Shown: positions 41,598 through 53,621, counted from the stretch's first letter. The stretch: DNA of 55,327 nucleotides from CADEEN01 sp035716845 (GCA_035716845.1 DASTJE010000052.1:1-55327); one strand, 5' to 3'. Notes: a model not told the origin generated them from the letters alone. Numbers and translations are program-made.

Positions 41598-42347
41598 ATG
41601 CGCATCCTCATCGCCAATGACGACGGCTACCTCGCGCCAGGGCTGGCGGCACTCGTCAGGTCCATGCAGGGCCTGGGCGAGATCGACGTGATCGCGCCGG
41701 AGCAGAACGCCAGCGGCACGTCGAACTCGCTGTCCCTGCACCGCCCGCTGTCCGTGTACCAGGGCATCAATGGCTTTCGCTACATCAACGGCACGCCGTC
41801 GGACTGCGTGCACGTGGCGCTGACCGGCCTGCTGCCCGCGCGACCGGATCTCGTGCTTTCGGGCATCAACAATGGCGCCAACATGGGCGACGACACGCTG
41901 TATTCGGGCACCGTGGCCGCCGCGATGGAGGGGTATCTCTTCGGCATTCCAGCCATTGCCTTCTCGCAGGTGGACAAGGGGTGGGCGCATCTCGATGCGG
42001 CGGCCGCGGTGGCGCGGGCCATCGTGGAAGACGTCCTCGCCAGGCCACGCGGCGCCCAACCTTTCCTGCTCAACGTCAACATCCCGAACCGCAACGATGC
42101 CGCCGCCCTGCCTCGCGTCGTGACGCGGCTGGGGCGCCGCCACGCGAGCGAACCCGTGATCCAGCAGCACAGTCCGCGCGGCGAGACGATCTACTGGATC
42201 GGGCCGGCAGGCGACGCCCGCGAAGCCGGCGAGGGCACCGATTTCCACGCCACGGCGGCAGGCTGCGTGTCGATCACGCCGTTGCAGGTCGACCTCACGG
42301 ACCACGAGCGGCTCTCCGACTGGCGGCAACAGCTCGCGCGCCCATGA
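41598..42347 (+). CDS. surE: 5'/3'-nucleotidase SurE
   Basis: 249-residue metal-dependent nucleoside-monophosphate phosphatase linked to stationary-phase survival. The N-terminus MRILIANDDGYLAPG holds the metal ligands Asp8 and Asp9; Ser39 (NASGTSNS) and Asn91 (SGINNGANMG) complete the site. It starts the conserved surE-pcm-nlpD-rpoS block. The next gene overlaps by ATGA. The upstream sequence suggests a leaderless transcript. Confidence 0.97.
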   Translation: MRILIANDDGYLAPGLAALVRSMQGLGEIDVIAPEQNASGTSNSLSLHRPLSVYQGINGFRYINGTPSDCVHVALTGLLPARPDLVLSGINNGANMGDDTLYSGTVAAAMEGYLFGIPAIAFSQVDKGWAHLDAAAAVARAIVEDVLARPRGAQPFLLNVNIPNRNDAAALPRVVTRLGRRHASEPVIQQHSPRGETIYWIGPAGDAREAGEGTDFHATAAGCVSITPLQVDLTDHERLSDWRQQLARP

Positions 42348-43105
42348 GCCGTTCGGGCGCGCGGTTTCCGTTGCCGTTGGGCCGGGTGGCGGCGCCCAAG
42401 GCCATGACACCGGGCAGCGCGCCCGAGACGCCTCGCGGACTGGGGCTGGATTCCCAGGCCGTGCGCGATCGCATGGTGGCGCGGCTGCGTGCCGAGGGGA
42501 TCCGCTGCGAGCCGGTCCTCGAAGCCATGGCCCGCATCCCTCGTCACGCGTTCGTGGATCCCGCCCTCAGCGTGCAGGCGTACGAGAACACGGCGCTGCC
42601 GATCGGCCATGGTCAAACCATCTCGCAACCCTGGGTCGTCGCACGCGCGATCGAACTGCTGTTCGGCGCGCCGGGCAACGGGCCCGGGCGCGCGCATCTG
42701 GGGCGCGTGCTGGAGATCGGCTCGGGCTGTGGCTACCAGGCCGCCGTGTTGTCGCTGGTGGCGGCTTCCGTGGTGTCGATCGAGCGACTGAGACCGCTGT
42801 TCGACCGGGCTCAGCGCAATCTCGCATCATTGGACCTGCGCAACGTGCGGCTGGTGTACGGCGACGGGCGCCTCGGGCATCCGCCCAACGCCCCTTATGA
42901 CGCCATCGTCTGCGCGGCCGGTGGCGACGACATCCCGGATGCCTGGCTGGAGCAGCTGGCGACCGGCGGCCGCCTGGTCGCGCCCACGCGCGTGGCCCCC
43001 GGCGGCGATCAGGTGCTGATGTCGATCGACCGCACGGCGCAGGGCTGGACGCGCACCCTCCACGAGGGCGTGAGGTTCGTCCCGTTAAGATCGGGCACAG
43101 CATGA
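42344..43105 (+). CDS. pcm: Protein-L-isoaspartate O-methyltransferase
   Basis: Repairs isoaspartyl residues in aged proteins using SAM. 253 residues, with the family region GQTISQPWVVARAIEL and the SAM loop VLEIGSGCGYQAAVL. An N-terminal extension of about 45 residues (Pro/Arg/Ala-rich) precedes the core compared with the 208-residue E. coli enzyme. The first ATG overlaps the surE stop, and the last codons overlap nlpD, so all three are translationally coupled. Confidence 0.96.
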   Translation: MSRSGARFPLPLGRVAAPKAMTPGSAPETPRGLGLDSQAVRDRMVARLRAEGIRCEPVLEAMARIPRHAFVDPALSVQAYENTALPIGHGQTISQPWVVARAIELLFGAPGNGPGRAHLGRVLEIGSGCGYQAAVLSLVAASVVSIERLRPLFDRAQRNLASLDLRNVRLVYGDGRLGHPPNAPYDAIVCAAGGDDIPDAWLEQLATGGRLVAPTRVAPGGDQVLMSIDRTAQGWTRTLHEGVRFVPLRSGTA

Positions 43106-43989
43106 ATCGACTGGTTTCTTCCGTTGCCGTGATCCGTCCCTGGCGTGCGCTGGTCTGCGCGGTGGCGCTGGCGGCGCTCGTCGGCTGCGCGGCGCCGCTG
43201 CACAAGGCGCCCGTGGAAGACCGTGCCGGCGCGCGCACCGCGCCAGTGGCACCTGCGGCGGCGCCGGCGTCTGCAGATCCCGCGAGGCCGCCGGCCGGTG
43301 CAGAGAACGCAGGCAAGCCGGGTTACTACACGGTCAAGCCGGGCGACACGATGATCCGCATCGGCCTCGAAACGGGCCAGAACTGGCGCGACATCGCGCG
43401 CTGGAACGCGATCGAGAATCCCAATGTGCTCGAGGTCGGGCAGGTGCTTCGCGTCGCGCCGCCGGGTACCGATCCCGCGGCCCCCACCACCCGCGGCGTC
43501 ATCGCCGGCCGGGCCGAACCCCGGCCGCTGGACGTGCGCCCGGGCGTCGGCGCTTCGGCGCCCGCGAGCGCGCCGGCATCGGTGCCTGTCGCGGCCGCGG
43601 CGACGCCGCGCGAGGGCGACGATGACGTCGCCTGGGCATGGCCGACCGCGACAAGTGTGGCCGTGCCGTTCGACGAGACGAAGAGCAAGGGTTTGGTCTT
43701 TGCCGGCAAGCAGGGGGATCCCGTGCTGGCGGCCGCCGACGGCCGCGTCGTGTACGCCGGATCCGGCTTGCGCGGTTACGGCAACCTCGTGATCGTCAAG
43801 CACAACGGCACCTACCTGTCCGCCTACGCGCACAACCAGACGCTGCTGGTCAAGGAAGACCAGGTGGTGCGCCGCGGGCAGAAGATCGCGGAAATGGGGT
43901 CGAGCGACGCCGAGCGCGTGCAGCTTCACTTCGAGATTCGCCGTCTCGGCAAGCCGGTCGATCCGACGCGATTGCTGCCCGCGCGCTGA
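43102..43989 (+). CDS. nlpD: NlpD-like lipoprotein, LysM + degenerate M23 (LytM)
   Basis: 295-residue lipoprotein (lipobox ALVGC, Cys29) with a Pro/Ala-rich linker, a LysM peptidoglycan-binding domain (about 74-118, YYTVKPGDTM) and a C-terminal LytM/M23 domain (about 195-292). Catalytic residues are lost: the usual HxGxD site reads FAGKQGD and the HxH site reads VQLHFEIR. That fits NlpD as an activator of the amidase AmiC in cell separation rather than a peptidase. ATGA overlap with pcm. In E. coli the main rpoS promoter lies inside nlpD. Confidence 0.94.
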   Translation: MNRLVSSVAVIRPWRALVCAVALAALVGCAAPLHKAPVEDRAGARTAPVAPAAAPASADPARPPAGAENAGKPGYYTVKPGDTMIRIGLETGQNWRDIARWNAIENPNVLEVGQVLRVAPPGTDPAAPTTRGVIAGRAEPRPLDVRPGVGASAPASAPASVPVAAAATPREGDDDVAWAWPTATSVAVPFDETKSKGLVFAGKQGDPVLAAADGRVVYAGSGLRGYGNLVIVKHNGTYLSAYAHNQTLLVKEDQVVRRGQKIAEMGSSDAERVQLHFEIRRLGKPVDPTRLLPAR

Positions 43990-44002
43990 CCTCGGACCCG
44001 CC

Positions 44003-44980
44003 ATGAACGTGCAGGTGCACGATCCCGGCCAGCTTGCTCCCGGCGAACCGGCGCGCGATGGCGGCGAGACGATCGGTGCCGACGATGGTGATGCGGGCGC
44101 GATGGCCGGCTGGCAGGCCGACGACAGCGACGCCGCCGACACGCTGGCGGCCTATCTCCGCGATATCCGTCGGGCGCGGCTGTTCACACCCGACGAGGAG
44201 TTCGCCGCGGCGCAGCGTGTGCGTGGTGGCGACTTTTCAGCCCGCCAGGAGATGATCGAGCGCAACCTGCGCCTGGTGGTGAGCATCGCCAAGCATTACC
44301 TGGGACGCGGGCTGCCGCTGTCGGATCTGATCGAGGAAGGCAATCTGGGCCTCATGCACGCGACGGCGAAATTCGAGCCGGAGCGCGGGTTCCGGTTTTC
44401 GACCTACGCGTCGTGGTGGATCCGCCAGAGCATCGAGCACGCGATCGTGCAACAGGCGCGGCTCGTGCGGTTGCCGGTGCACGTGGTGCGCGACCTGCAC
44501 CAGGTGCTCAGGACGCGTCGCACGCTCGAACAGTCGCGTGGGCCCGACAGCCAGGACCGCGCCGGACCCGCCGGCGTGGCGTCCATTGCGCGCGCGCTGG
44601 GGCGCCCGGCGGACGAGATCGCCGAGTTGCTGTCCCACGCCGAACAGCCGCTGTCGCTGGACGCTCCGCGCGACAGCGGTGCGGCCGACAGCTGGGTCGA
44701 CAGCGTGGGCGACGTCGACGGCATCGACCCGTCCAAGGGCGTGCTCGACCACGAGCTGCTGCGGCTGCTCGAGGGCGAACTGCTGGTGCTCAGCGCACGC
44801 GAGCGCGAAATCCTCACCGGTCGATTCGGACTGCATGGACACGCCAGCGAGACCCTCGAGGCGCTTGCCGAGCGGCTCGGGCTCACGCGCGAGCGAGTGC
44901 GACAGATCCAGCAGGAAGCCCTGCTCAAGCTCAAGCGCCACCTGATGCGTCGCGGTGTCGACCGCGACAGCGTGTTCTGA
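44003..44980 (+). CDS. rpoS: RNA polymerase sigma factor RpoS
   Basis: 325-residue stationary-phase/general stress sigma factor. An acidic N-terminal region of about 45 residues precedes region 1.2/2 (YLRDIRRARLFTPDEE, then LIEEGNLGLMHA and the -10-binding RFSTYASWWIRQ). Region 3 follows, then region 4 (LTRERVRQIQQEALLKL). Position right after nlpD is the classical one. Expression control in cis is not evident from this DNA alone. Confidence 0.97.
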   Translation: MNVQVHDPGQLAPGEPARDGGETIGADDGDAGAMAGWQADDSDAADTLAAYLRDIRRARLFTPDEEFAAAQRVRGGDFSARQEMIERNLRLVVSIAKHYLGRGLPLSDLIEEGNLGLMHATAKFEPERGFRFSTYASWWIRQSIEHAIVQQARLVRLPVHVVRDLHQVLRTRRTLEQSRGPDSQDRAGPAGVASIARALGRPADEIAELLSHAEQPLSLDAPRDSGAADSWVDSVGDVDGIDPSKGVLDHELLRLLEGELLVLSAREREILTGRFGLHGHASETLEALAERLGLTRERVRQIQQEALLKLKRHLMRRGVDRDSVF

Positions 44981-44985
44981 GCGCC

Positions 44986-45768
44986 ATGCCGCAGTGGCCC
45001 GTCCTCGTCTTCGACATCGAGACGATTCCCGACCTGGCCGGACTGCGTGCCCTGCGCGGTGCGGATGCCGCGCTGTCGGATGCCGAGGTCCTCGCGGCCG
45101 AGGTGGCCGAACGCACGGCGGCCGGCAAGGGCGAGATGCTGCCGCTGTACCTGCAGCGCGTGCTGGTCATCTCCTGCGTGTTCCGCAGTGCCAAGGGCCT
45201 GACGATGCAGTCCTTCAGCGCCGGCGACGCGGCCGAGGAGGGTGCCATCGTGCAGACCTTCTTCGACAAGATCGAGAAGCACCAGCCGCAGCTGGTGAGC
45301 TGGAACGGCGGTGGCTTCGACCTGCCGGTGCTGCATTACCGGGGCCTGCGTCATGGCGTGGTGGCCGACAAGTACTGGGACCTCGGCGAGGACGACCGCG
45401 AGTTCAAGTGGAACAACTACATCTCGCGCTACCACACGCGACACCTCGATCTGATGGATCTTCTGGCGCTCTACCAGCCTCGGGCCAATGCGCCGCTGGA
45501 CGCGATGGCCAAGCTGTGCGGGCTGCCGGGCAAGCTCGGCATGGACGGCTCGCAGGTGCATGCGGCCTTCCTCGACGGCAAGCTGGACGACATCCGGCGC
45601 TACTGCGAAACCGACGTCCTGAACACCTACCTGCTGTACTGCCGCTTCCAGCAGATGCGCGGGGGCTTCACGGTGGCCGAGCACGAACGCGAGCTCGCCT
45701 ATGTGCGCGAGGTGCTGCGCGGGAGCACGGAGCCGCACTGGGCGCAGTATCTGGCCGCCTGGGCCTGA
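44986..45768 (+). CDS. Predicted 3'-5' exonuclease (PolB-type DEDD fold)
   Basis: 260-residue DnaQ-like exonuclease related to the proofreading domain of family B polymerases. DEDD residues are visible: Asp/Glu in VFDIETIP, an Asp in SWNGGGFDLPVL, and the late Asp in YCETDVLNT. It probably trims single-stranded DNA ends, but its cellular role is not established. It begins 5 nt after rpoS, so cotranscription with the stress sigma factor is likely, and is followed by rlmD. Confidence 0.9.
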   Translation: MPQWPVLVFDIETIPDLAGLRALRGADAALSDAEVLAAEVAERTAAGKGEMLPLYLQRVLVISCVFRSAKGLTMQSFSAGDAAEEGAIVQTFFDKIEKHQPQLVSWNGGGFDLPVLHYRGLRHGVVADKYWDLGEDDREFKWNNYISRYHTRHLDLMDLLALYQPRANAPLDAMAKLCGLPGKLGMDGSQVHAAFLDGKLDDIRRYCETDVLNTYLLYCRFQQMRGGFTVAEHERELAYVREVLRGSTEPHWAQYLAAWA

Positions 45769-45786
45769 ACCGGCGGTGCGGGTCCG

Positions 45787-45792
45787 GATAAT
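45787..45792 (+). promoter_or_regulatory. Candidate -10 box close to the rlmD start
   Basis: GATAAT followed by 8 nt (CCGGCCCC) and the rlmD ATG, no Shine-Dalgarno sequence. Shares AATCCGGCC with the surE promoter region. Suggests a leaderless or near-leaderless transcript. Confidence 0.4.
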
Positions 45793-45800
45793 CCGGCCCC

Positions 45801-47150
45801 ATGACAGCAGAAGGCGAATGGCTGGAGGTCGAGTCGCTCGACCTCGAGGCCCAGGGCGTCGCACGCGACGCCGACGGCAAGGTGGTTTTCATCGAGGGGG
45901 CCTTGCCCGGCGAGCGCGTGCAGGTGCAGGTGCACCGCCGCAAGAACAACTGGGCGCAGGCCACGATGACGGCCCTGGCGCGAGAGAGCGCGTTGCGCGT
46001 GCGGCCGGCCTGCCCGCACTTCGGCCTGCACGCGGGGGCCTGCGGCGGCTGCAAGATGCAGCACCTGCATCCGGCCGGCCAGCTGGCGGTGAAGCAGCGC
46101 ACGCTCGAAGACGATCTCTGGCACCTGGCCAAGGTGCGGCCCGAACGCGTGCTGCGGCCGATCGAGGGCCCGGCCTGGGGTTATCGAGACCGGGCGCGCC
46201 TGTCCGTGCGCCACGTGCCGAAGAAGGGCGCGGTGCTGGTGGGTTTCCACGAGCGCAAGTCGCGCTACATCGCGGACATGAAGTCCTGTGCCGTGCTGCC
46301 TCCGGCCGTGAGTTCGATGCTGGTGCCGTTGCGCGAGCTGGTGGCGTCCCTGGACGCGCGTGACCGCGTGCCGCAGATCGAATTGGCGCAAGGCGAGTCC
46401 GTCTGCGCCCTCGTGTTGCGGCACCTCGAACCGCTGTCGCAGGACGACTCGCAGCGCTTGCGCGAGTTCGGCCGTCTTCACGGGGTTCAGTGGTGGCTGC
46501 AGCCCAAGGGCCCCGACAGCGTGCACCTGCTGGACGACGGCGGTCCGGCATTGAGCTACACCCTGCCGGAGTTCGGCATCACGATGCCGTTCCGGCCGAC
46601 CGACTTCACCCAGGTCAACCCGCACATCAACCGCGTGCTGGTCGGGCGCGCCGTGCGGCTCCTCGACCCCCAGCCCTCAGAGCGCGTGATCGACTGGTTC
46701 TGCGGGCTGGGCAACTTCACGCTGCCGCTGGCCACGCTCGCGGGTTCGGTGCTCGGCATCGAAGGCAGCGAGACGCTGGTCGCGCGGGCGCGCGACAACG
46801 CGGCGCGCAACGGCCTGGCGTCGCGCACGGTCTTCGCGGCCCGCAACCTGTTCGAAATGAGCCCCGATCTGCTGGTGGCGGACGGCACCGCCGATCGGTG
46901 GCTCGTCGATCCGCCGCGCGAAGGGGCCTTCGCCCTCAGCAAGGCGCTGGTCGACAAGGTGCAGGACGGGCGGGCGGGATGGGCGCCGCCGCGCCGCATC
47001 GTCTATGTCAGCTGCAACCCGGCCACGCTGGCACGCGATGCCGGGCTGATCGTGCACCAGGCGGGCTACCGTTGCAGCGCGGCGGGGGTGGTGAACATGT
47101 TCCCGCACACCGCGCACGTGGAGTCGATCGCGGTGTTCGACAGGCCCTGA
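45801..47150 (+). CDS. rlmD: 23S rRNA (uracil-1939-C5)-methyltransferase RlmD
   Basis: 449-residue SAM-dependent methyltransferase of the TrmA/RlmD family, making m5U1939 in 23S rRNA. In order: an N-terminal TRAM domain; the [4Fe-4S] cysteines Cys71, Cys81, Cys84 (CPHFGL...ACGGC) and Cys163 (MKSCAV); the SAM motif VIDWFCGLGNFTLPL; and the catalytic Cys in YVSCNPATLARD. Length matches the family. A bidirectional terminator follows. Confidence 0.95.
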   Translation: MTAEGEWLEVESLDLEAQGVARDADGKVVFIEGALPGERVQVQVHRRKNNWAQATMTALARESALRVRPACPHFGLHAGACGGCKMQHLHPAGQLAVKQRTLEDDLWHLAKVRPERVLRPIEGPAWGYRDRARLSVRHVPKKGAVLVGFHERKSRYIADMKSCAVLPPAVSSMLVPLRELVASLDARDRVPQIELAQGESVCALVLRHLEPLSQDDSQRLREFGRLHGVQWWLQPKGPDSVHLLDDGGPALSYTLPEFGITMPFRPTDFTQVNPHINRVLVGRAVRLLDPQPSERVIDWFCGLGNFTLPLATLAGSVLGIEGSETLVARARDNAARNGLASRTVFAARNLFEMSPDLLVADGTADRWLVDPPREGAFALSKALVDKVQDGRAGWAPPRRIVYVSCNPATLARDAGLIVHQAGYRCSAAGVVNMFPHTAHVESIAVFDRP

Positions 47151-47154
47151 AGCA

Positions 47155-47179
47155 ACAAGGCCCCGCGAGGGGGCCTTGT
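47155..47179. terminator. Bidirectional terminator between rlmD and the BI-1 gene
   Basis: 10 bp perfect stem ACAAGGCCCC / GGGGCCTTGT with a GCGAG loop, only 4 nt after rlmD and 24 nt before the converging stop. The tail is not T-rich, so efficiency is uncertain. Confidence 0.6.
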
Positions 47180-47203
47180 CGCATCCGTCAGGTGCGGGGC
47201 GGC

Positions 47204-47902
47204 CTATTCGCGCTCGCCGCCGAACACGCCCAGCAGCATCAGCAGGCTCTGGAAGACGTTGTAGACGTCCATGTAGATGGCCAACGTCGCGGTCACGTAG
47301 TTCGTTTCGCCGCCGTCGACGATGCGCTTGATGTCGTACAGCATGAAGGCCGAGAACAGACCGATGGCGACCACCGACAAGGTCAGCATCAGCGCGCTCG
47401 ACTGCACGAACAGGTTCACGAGGCCGGCCACCAGCAGCAGGATGGCGCCGACGAACAGGAACTTGCCCATCGACGACAGGTCGCGCTTGATCACGGTGGC
47501 CAGGCTGGCCATCGCGAAGAACACCGCCGCCGTGCCGCCGAAGGCGGTCATGATCAGCGAGGCGCCATTGGCCAGGCCCAGCACCGCCGCGAGCAGGCGT
47601 GACAGCATCAGGCCCATGAAGAACGTGAAGCCCAGCAGCAGCGCGACGCCGGTGCCCGAGTTCTTGTACTTCTCGATCGCGAACATGAAGCCGAAGGCGC
47701 CACCCAGGAACACGATGGCGGACATCCCCACACCGAGCTTCGCGACCACGCCGGTGGTGACCCCGATCCACGCCCCCAGCACCGTGGGGATCAGCGACAG
47801 GGCGAGCAGCAGGTAGGTGTTGCGCAGCACGCGGCTGCGCTCGCCGGTCAGCGCGCCGGTGCCGGCGCTGCCGACAAGGACGGGTTGCAGGCGGTCATTC
47901 AT
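47204..47902 (-). CDS. Bax inhibitor-1 / YccA family membrane protein
   Basis: 232-residue inner-membrane protein with seven predicted helices of the BI-1/TMBIM family. Helices begin near LRNTYLLLALSLIPTVL and end in the family signature FSAFMLYDIKRIVDGG followed by NYVTATLAIYMD. The conserved Asp pair of the pH-sensing di-aspartyl site is probably in LYDIKR and YMDVYN. Relatives include E. coli YccA, an FtsH modulator, and YbhL. The ATG has an excellent ACGGAGG ribosome site. ftsH is also in this window, but not adjacent. Confidence 0.93.
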   Translation of the reverse strand: MNDRLQPVLVGSAGTGALTGERSRVLRNTYLLLALSLIPTVLGAWIGVTTGVVAKLGVGMSAIVFLGGAFGFMFAIEKYKNSGTGVALLLGFTFFMGLMLSRLLAAVLGLANGASLIMTAFGGTAAVFFAMASLATVIKRDLSSMGKFLFVGAILLLVAGLVNLFVQSSALMLTLSVVAIGLFSAFMLYDIKRIVDGGETNYVTATLAIYMDVYNVFQSLLMLLGVFGGERE

Positions 47903-47952
47903 GTCACAAACCTCCGTTCGTTGAGAGACGTGCCATTGGAGCACGCGGGCGG

Positions 47953-47980
47953 ATTCTAAGTTCCCCACCGTTTGCGTCAG
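47953..47980 (-). promoter_or_regulatory. Candidate promoter of the BI-1 family gene
   Basis: On the minus strand CTGACG (4 of 6 to the -35 consensus) is 16 bp before TAGAAT (5 of 6 to the -10 consensus), about 50 nt ahead of the ATG. Confidence 0.45.
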
Positions 47981-48062
47981 GAATGACCTTGATTCGAGTG
48001 GCGAAATCCGAGTCCGGCCAGCCCTTAAAGTCAGCGCGCCGAGATCAATTGCCGAAACGACC

Positions 48063-48470
48063 ATGCCGACCAAACCCTACCTGACGCTCGAAGACGCCCG
48101 TCGCATCGCCGCTGCCGCCGAGGCCGAGGCGCTTGCCCACCAGTGGGCGGTGTCGATCGCCGTCGTCGATGACGGCGGCCACCCCCTGTGGCTGCAGCGG
48201 CTCGACGGGGCGGCGCCCATCTCGGCCCAGATCGCGCCGGCCAAGGCGCGCACCGCTGCGCTGGGCCGTCGAGAGTCCAAGGTCTACGAGGACGTGATCA
48301 ACGGCGGTCGCACTTCCTTCCTGAGCGCGCCGGTGCTCGAAGGCATGCTCGAAGGCGGGGTCCCGGTGATGCTCGACGGCCACTGCGTCGGCGCCGTGGG
48401 CGTGAGCGGCGTCAAGTCCAGCGAGGACGCGCAGATCGCACGCGCCGGCGTCGCCGCGCTCGGCGCCTGA
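48063..48470 (+). CDS. GlcG/HbpS-like heme-binding family protein
   Basis: 135-residue protein of the GlcG/HbpS family (DUF336): LTLEDARRIAAAAEAEA, VVDDGGHPLWLQRLDGA and VGAVGVSGVKSSEDAQIARAG are typical. Some members bind heme or cobalamin-like ligands or accompany glycolate and diol genes, but the function of single-domain members is mostly unknown. No signal peptide is visible. It stands alone between the divergent BI-1 gene and carA. Confidence 0.88.
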   Translation: MPTKPYLTLEDARRIAAAAEAEALAHQWAVSIAVVDDGGHPLWLQRLDGAAPISAQIAPAKARTAALGRRESKVYEDVINGGRTSFLSAPVLEGMLEGGVPVMLDGHCVGAVGVSGVKSSEDAQIARAGVAALGA

Positions 48471-48496
48471 GCGGCACGGCAGCGTCGGGCCGCAGC

Positions 48497-48502
48497 TATA
48501 AT
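48497..48502 (+). promoter_or_regulatory. Candidate carAB promoter -10 box
   Basis: A perfect TATAAT in otherwise GC-rich DNA, about 140 nt before carA. An inverted repeat GCTGGC/GCCAGC (48504-48521) with a T-rich loop follows at the expected start site. No good -35 hexamer is seen. Confidence 0.5.
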
Positions 48503-48639
48503 TGCTGGCTTTTTCGCCAGCCCTCGCCCTCGGTTTTCCTGCAGACTCCTCCACCGGACCAGCACACCGGTTCCCTGAACCCTGTCCGTTCAGCGCCGGT
48601 GCAGAAACCGCGGGCCTCAATGCCGCCCCGGAGCCTGAT

Positions 48640-49791
48640 TTGCTGCCCGACCTTCCTCCCGCCGTGCTCGCCCTCGCCGACGGCACGGTGTTTCACGGTA
48701 CCTCCATCGGTGCGCCTGGCCGGACGGTAGGCGAAGTGGTGTTCAACACCGCGCTCACCGGCTACCAGGAGATCCTGACCGACCCGAGCTACTGCCAGCA
48801 GATCGTCACGCTGACGTATCCGCACATCGGCAACTACGGCGTCAACCCCGAGGACGTCGAGGCACGCAAGGTGTTTGCGGCCGGGTTGGTGATCCGCGAC
48901 CTGCCGGTGCGGGTGTCCAACTTCCGCGCCGGGCAGACGCTGTCGGAGTACCTGCAGCGCGAGGGCACGGTGGGCATCGCCGACATCGACACCCGCAAGC
49001 TCACGCGCCTGCTGCGCGAGAAGGGCGCCCAGAACGGCTGCATCGTGGCGTTTCCCAAGGGCAGCGTCGTCGGGCGCGCGGAGCAGGAGGCTGCCGTCGC
49101 GGCGGCGCGCGGCGCCCCGAGCATGGCCGGGCTCGACCTGGCGAAGGTGGTGTCGGTCGGCACCCCGTACGCCTGGACCGAGACCGAGTGGGCGCTCGGC
49201 AGCGGCTACGGCGCGCAGGCGGCGCCGCGGCACCACGTGGTGGCCTACGATTTCGGCGTCAAGCGCAACATCCTGCGCATGCTGGCCTCGCGTGGCTGCC
49301 GCATCACCGTGGTACCGGCGCAGACGGCGGCGGCCGAGGTGCTGGCGATGCGGCCCGACGGCGTGTTCCTCAGCAACGGGCCGGGCGATCCCGAGCCCTG
49401 CGACTACGCGATCAGCGCCACGCGAGCGCTGATCGACACGGGCATCCCCACCTTCGGCATCTGCCTGGGGCACCAGATCATGGCCCTGGCCTCGGGGGCG
49501 CGCACCTTCAAGATGAAGTTCGGCCACCACGGGGCCAACCACCCGGTGAAGGACCTCGACAGCGGCCGCGTCAGCATCACCAGCCAGAACCACGGATTCG
49601 CCGTCGACGAGAAGAGCCTGCCCGCCACGCTGCGCGCGACCCACGTGAGCCTGTTCGACGGCACTCTGCAGGGGCTGGCGCGCACCGACCGGCCCGCCTT
49701 CTGCTTCCAGGGCCATCCGGAGGCCTCGCCCGGGCCCCACGACATCGCCTACCTGTTCGACCGCTTCGTCAAGCTGATGGAGAGCCGCTAA
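48640..49791 (+). CDS. carA: Carbamoyl-phosphate synthase small subunit
   Basis: Glutaminase subunit that supplies ammonia for carbamoyl phosphate (arginine and pyrimidine synthesis). The start is taken as TTG, with GGAG 6 nt upstream; it gives 383 residues opening LPDLPPAVLALADGTVFHG, equal in length to E. coli CarA (382). Earlier in-frame starts would add non-conserved sequence. The C-terminal class I amidotransferase domain has the nucleophile in TFGICLGHQIMAL and the His-Glu of FQGHPEASPG. carB starts at the next base after the stop. Confidence 0.96.
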   Translation: MLPDLPPAVLALADGTVFHGTSIGAPGRTVGEVVFNTALTGYQEILTDPSYCQQIVTLTYPHIGNYGVNPEDVEARKVFAAGLVIRDLPVRVSNFRAGQTLSEYLQREGTVGIADIDTRKLTRLLREKGAQNGCIVAFPKGSVVGRAEQEAAVAAARGAPSMAGLDLAKVVSVGTPYAWTETEWALGSGYGAQAAPRHHVVAYDFGVKRNILRMLASRGCRITVVPAQTAAAEVLAMRPDGVFLSNGPGDPEPCDYAISATRALIDTGIPTFGICLGHQIMALASGARTFKMKFGHHGANHPVKDLDSGRVSITSQNHGFAVDEKSLPATLRATHVSLFDGTLQGLARTDRPAFCFQGHPEASPGPHDIAYLFDRFVKLMESR

Positions 49792-53034
<3,243 letters not shown>

Positions 53035-53048
53035 AATCCACCGGTACC

Positions 53049-53088
53049 AGCCGCCGCCGGGCATGCCGCCTCGGCGGCGGCTTCATTT
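53049..53088 (+). terminator. Candidate terminator between carB and greA
   Basis: 10 bp stem AGCCGCCGCC / GGCGGCGGCT with a 14 nt loop, followed by TTCATTT. The imperfect T tract suggests partial termination. A TAAAAT at the carB stop (53032-53037) might be a greA -10 box. Confidence 0.5.
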
Positions 53089-53107
53089 CAGAGCCTCGAT
53101 CAAGACC

Positions 53108-53584
53108 ATGGCCACCGTTCCTCTCACCGTGCGCGGCGCGGAAAAGCTCAAGGCCGAGCTGCACCGCCTGAAGACCGTCGAGCGCCACGCCGTGATCCAG
53201 GCGATCGCGGAGGCGCGCGCGCAGGGCGACCTGTCCGAGAACGCCGAGTACGACGCCGCCAAGGACAAGCAGGGCTTCATCGAGGGGCGCATCCTCGAGC
53301 TCGAATCCAAGCTCGCGGCGGCCCAGATCATCGACCCGAAGGCGCTCGATGCCGACGGCCGCGTGGTGTTCGGCGCCACGGTCGAGCTCGAGGACGAGGA
53401 CAGCGGCCAGGGCGTCACCTACCAGATCGTGGGCGACGACGAGGCCGACCTGAAGCTGGGGCTGATCTCGATCAGCTCGCCGATCGCGCGCGCGCTGATC
53501 GGCAAGGAGGCCGGCGACGTGGCCGAAGTGCAGGCCCCCGGCGGCGTGCGCAGCTACGAGATCGTGGCGGTGCGCTACGTCTGA
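53108..53584 (+). CDS. greA: Transcription elongation factor GreA
   Basis: 158-residue factor that enters the RNA polymerase secondary channel and stimulates cleavage of backtracked RNA. The N-terminal coiled coil with its acidic tip is marked by GDLSENAEYDAAKDKQ; the C-terminal FKBP-like domain follows (VGDDEADLKLGLISISSP). Length is standard. It starts at ATG 53108; the upstream in-frame codons run through the carB-greA hairpin and are not part of the family. Confidence 0.97.
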   Translation: MATVPLTVRGAEKLKAELHRLKTVERHAVIQAIAEARAQGDLSENAEYDAAKDKQGFIEGRILELESKLAAAQIIDPKALDADGRVVFGATVELEDEDSGQGVTYQIVGDDEADLKLGLISISSPIARALIGKEAGDVAEVQAPGGVRSYEIVAVRYV

Positions 53585-53621
53585 GGCCGAGGCGGCACAG
53601 CCGCCCCGCGGGCCCGGGGCG

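Noticed and set aside
48504..48521. GCTGGC/GCCAGC inverted repeat as a transcription terminator
   Set aside because: The T run lies in the loop, not after the stem, and the predicted transcript starts within the repeat.
53585..53621. A missing small membrane-protein gene between greA and yhbY
   Set aside because: I recall a DUF4149 gene at this place in some Burkholderiales, but only 37 bp remain here and no remnant is visible; I could not verify the comparison, so I do not claim a loss.
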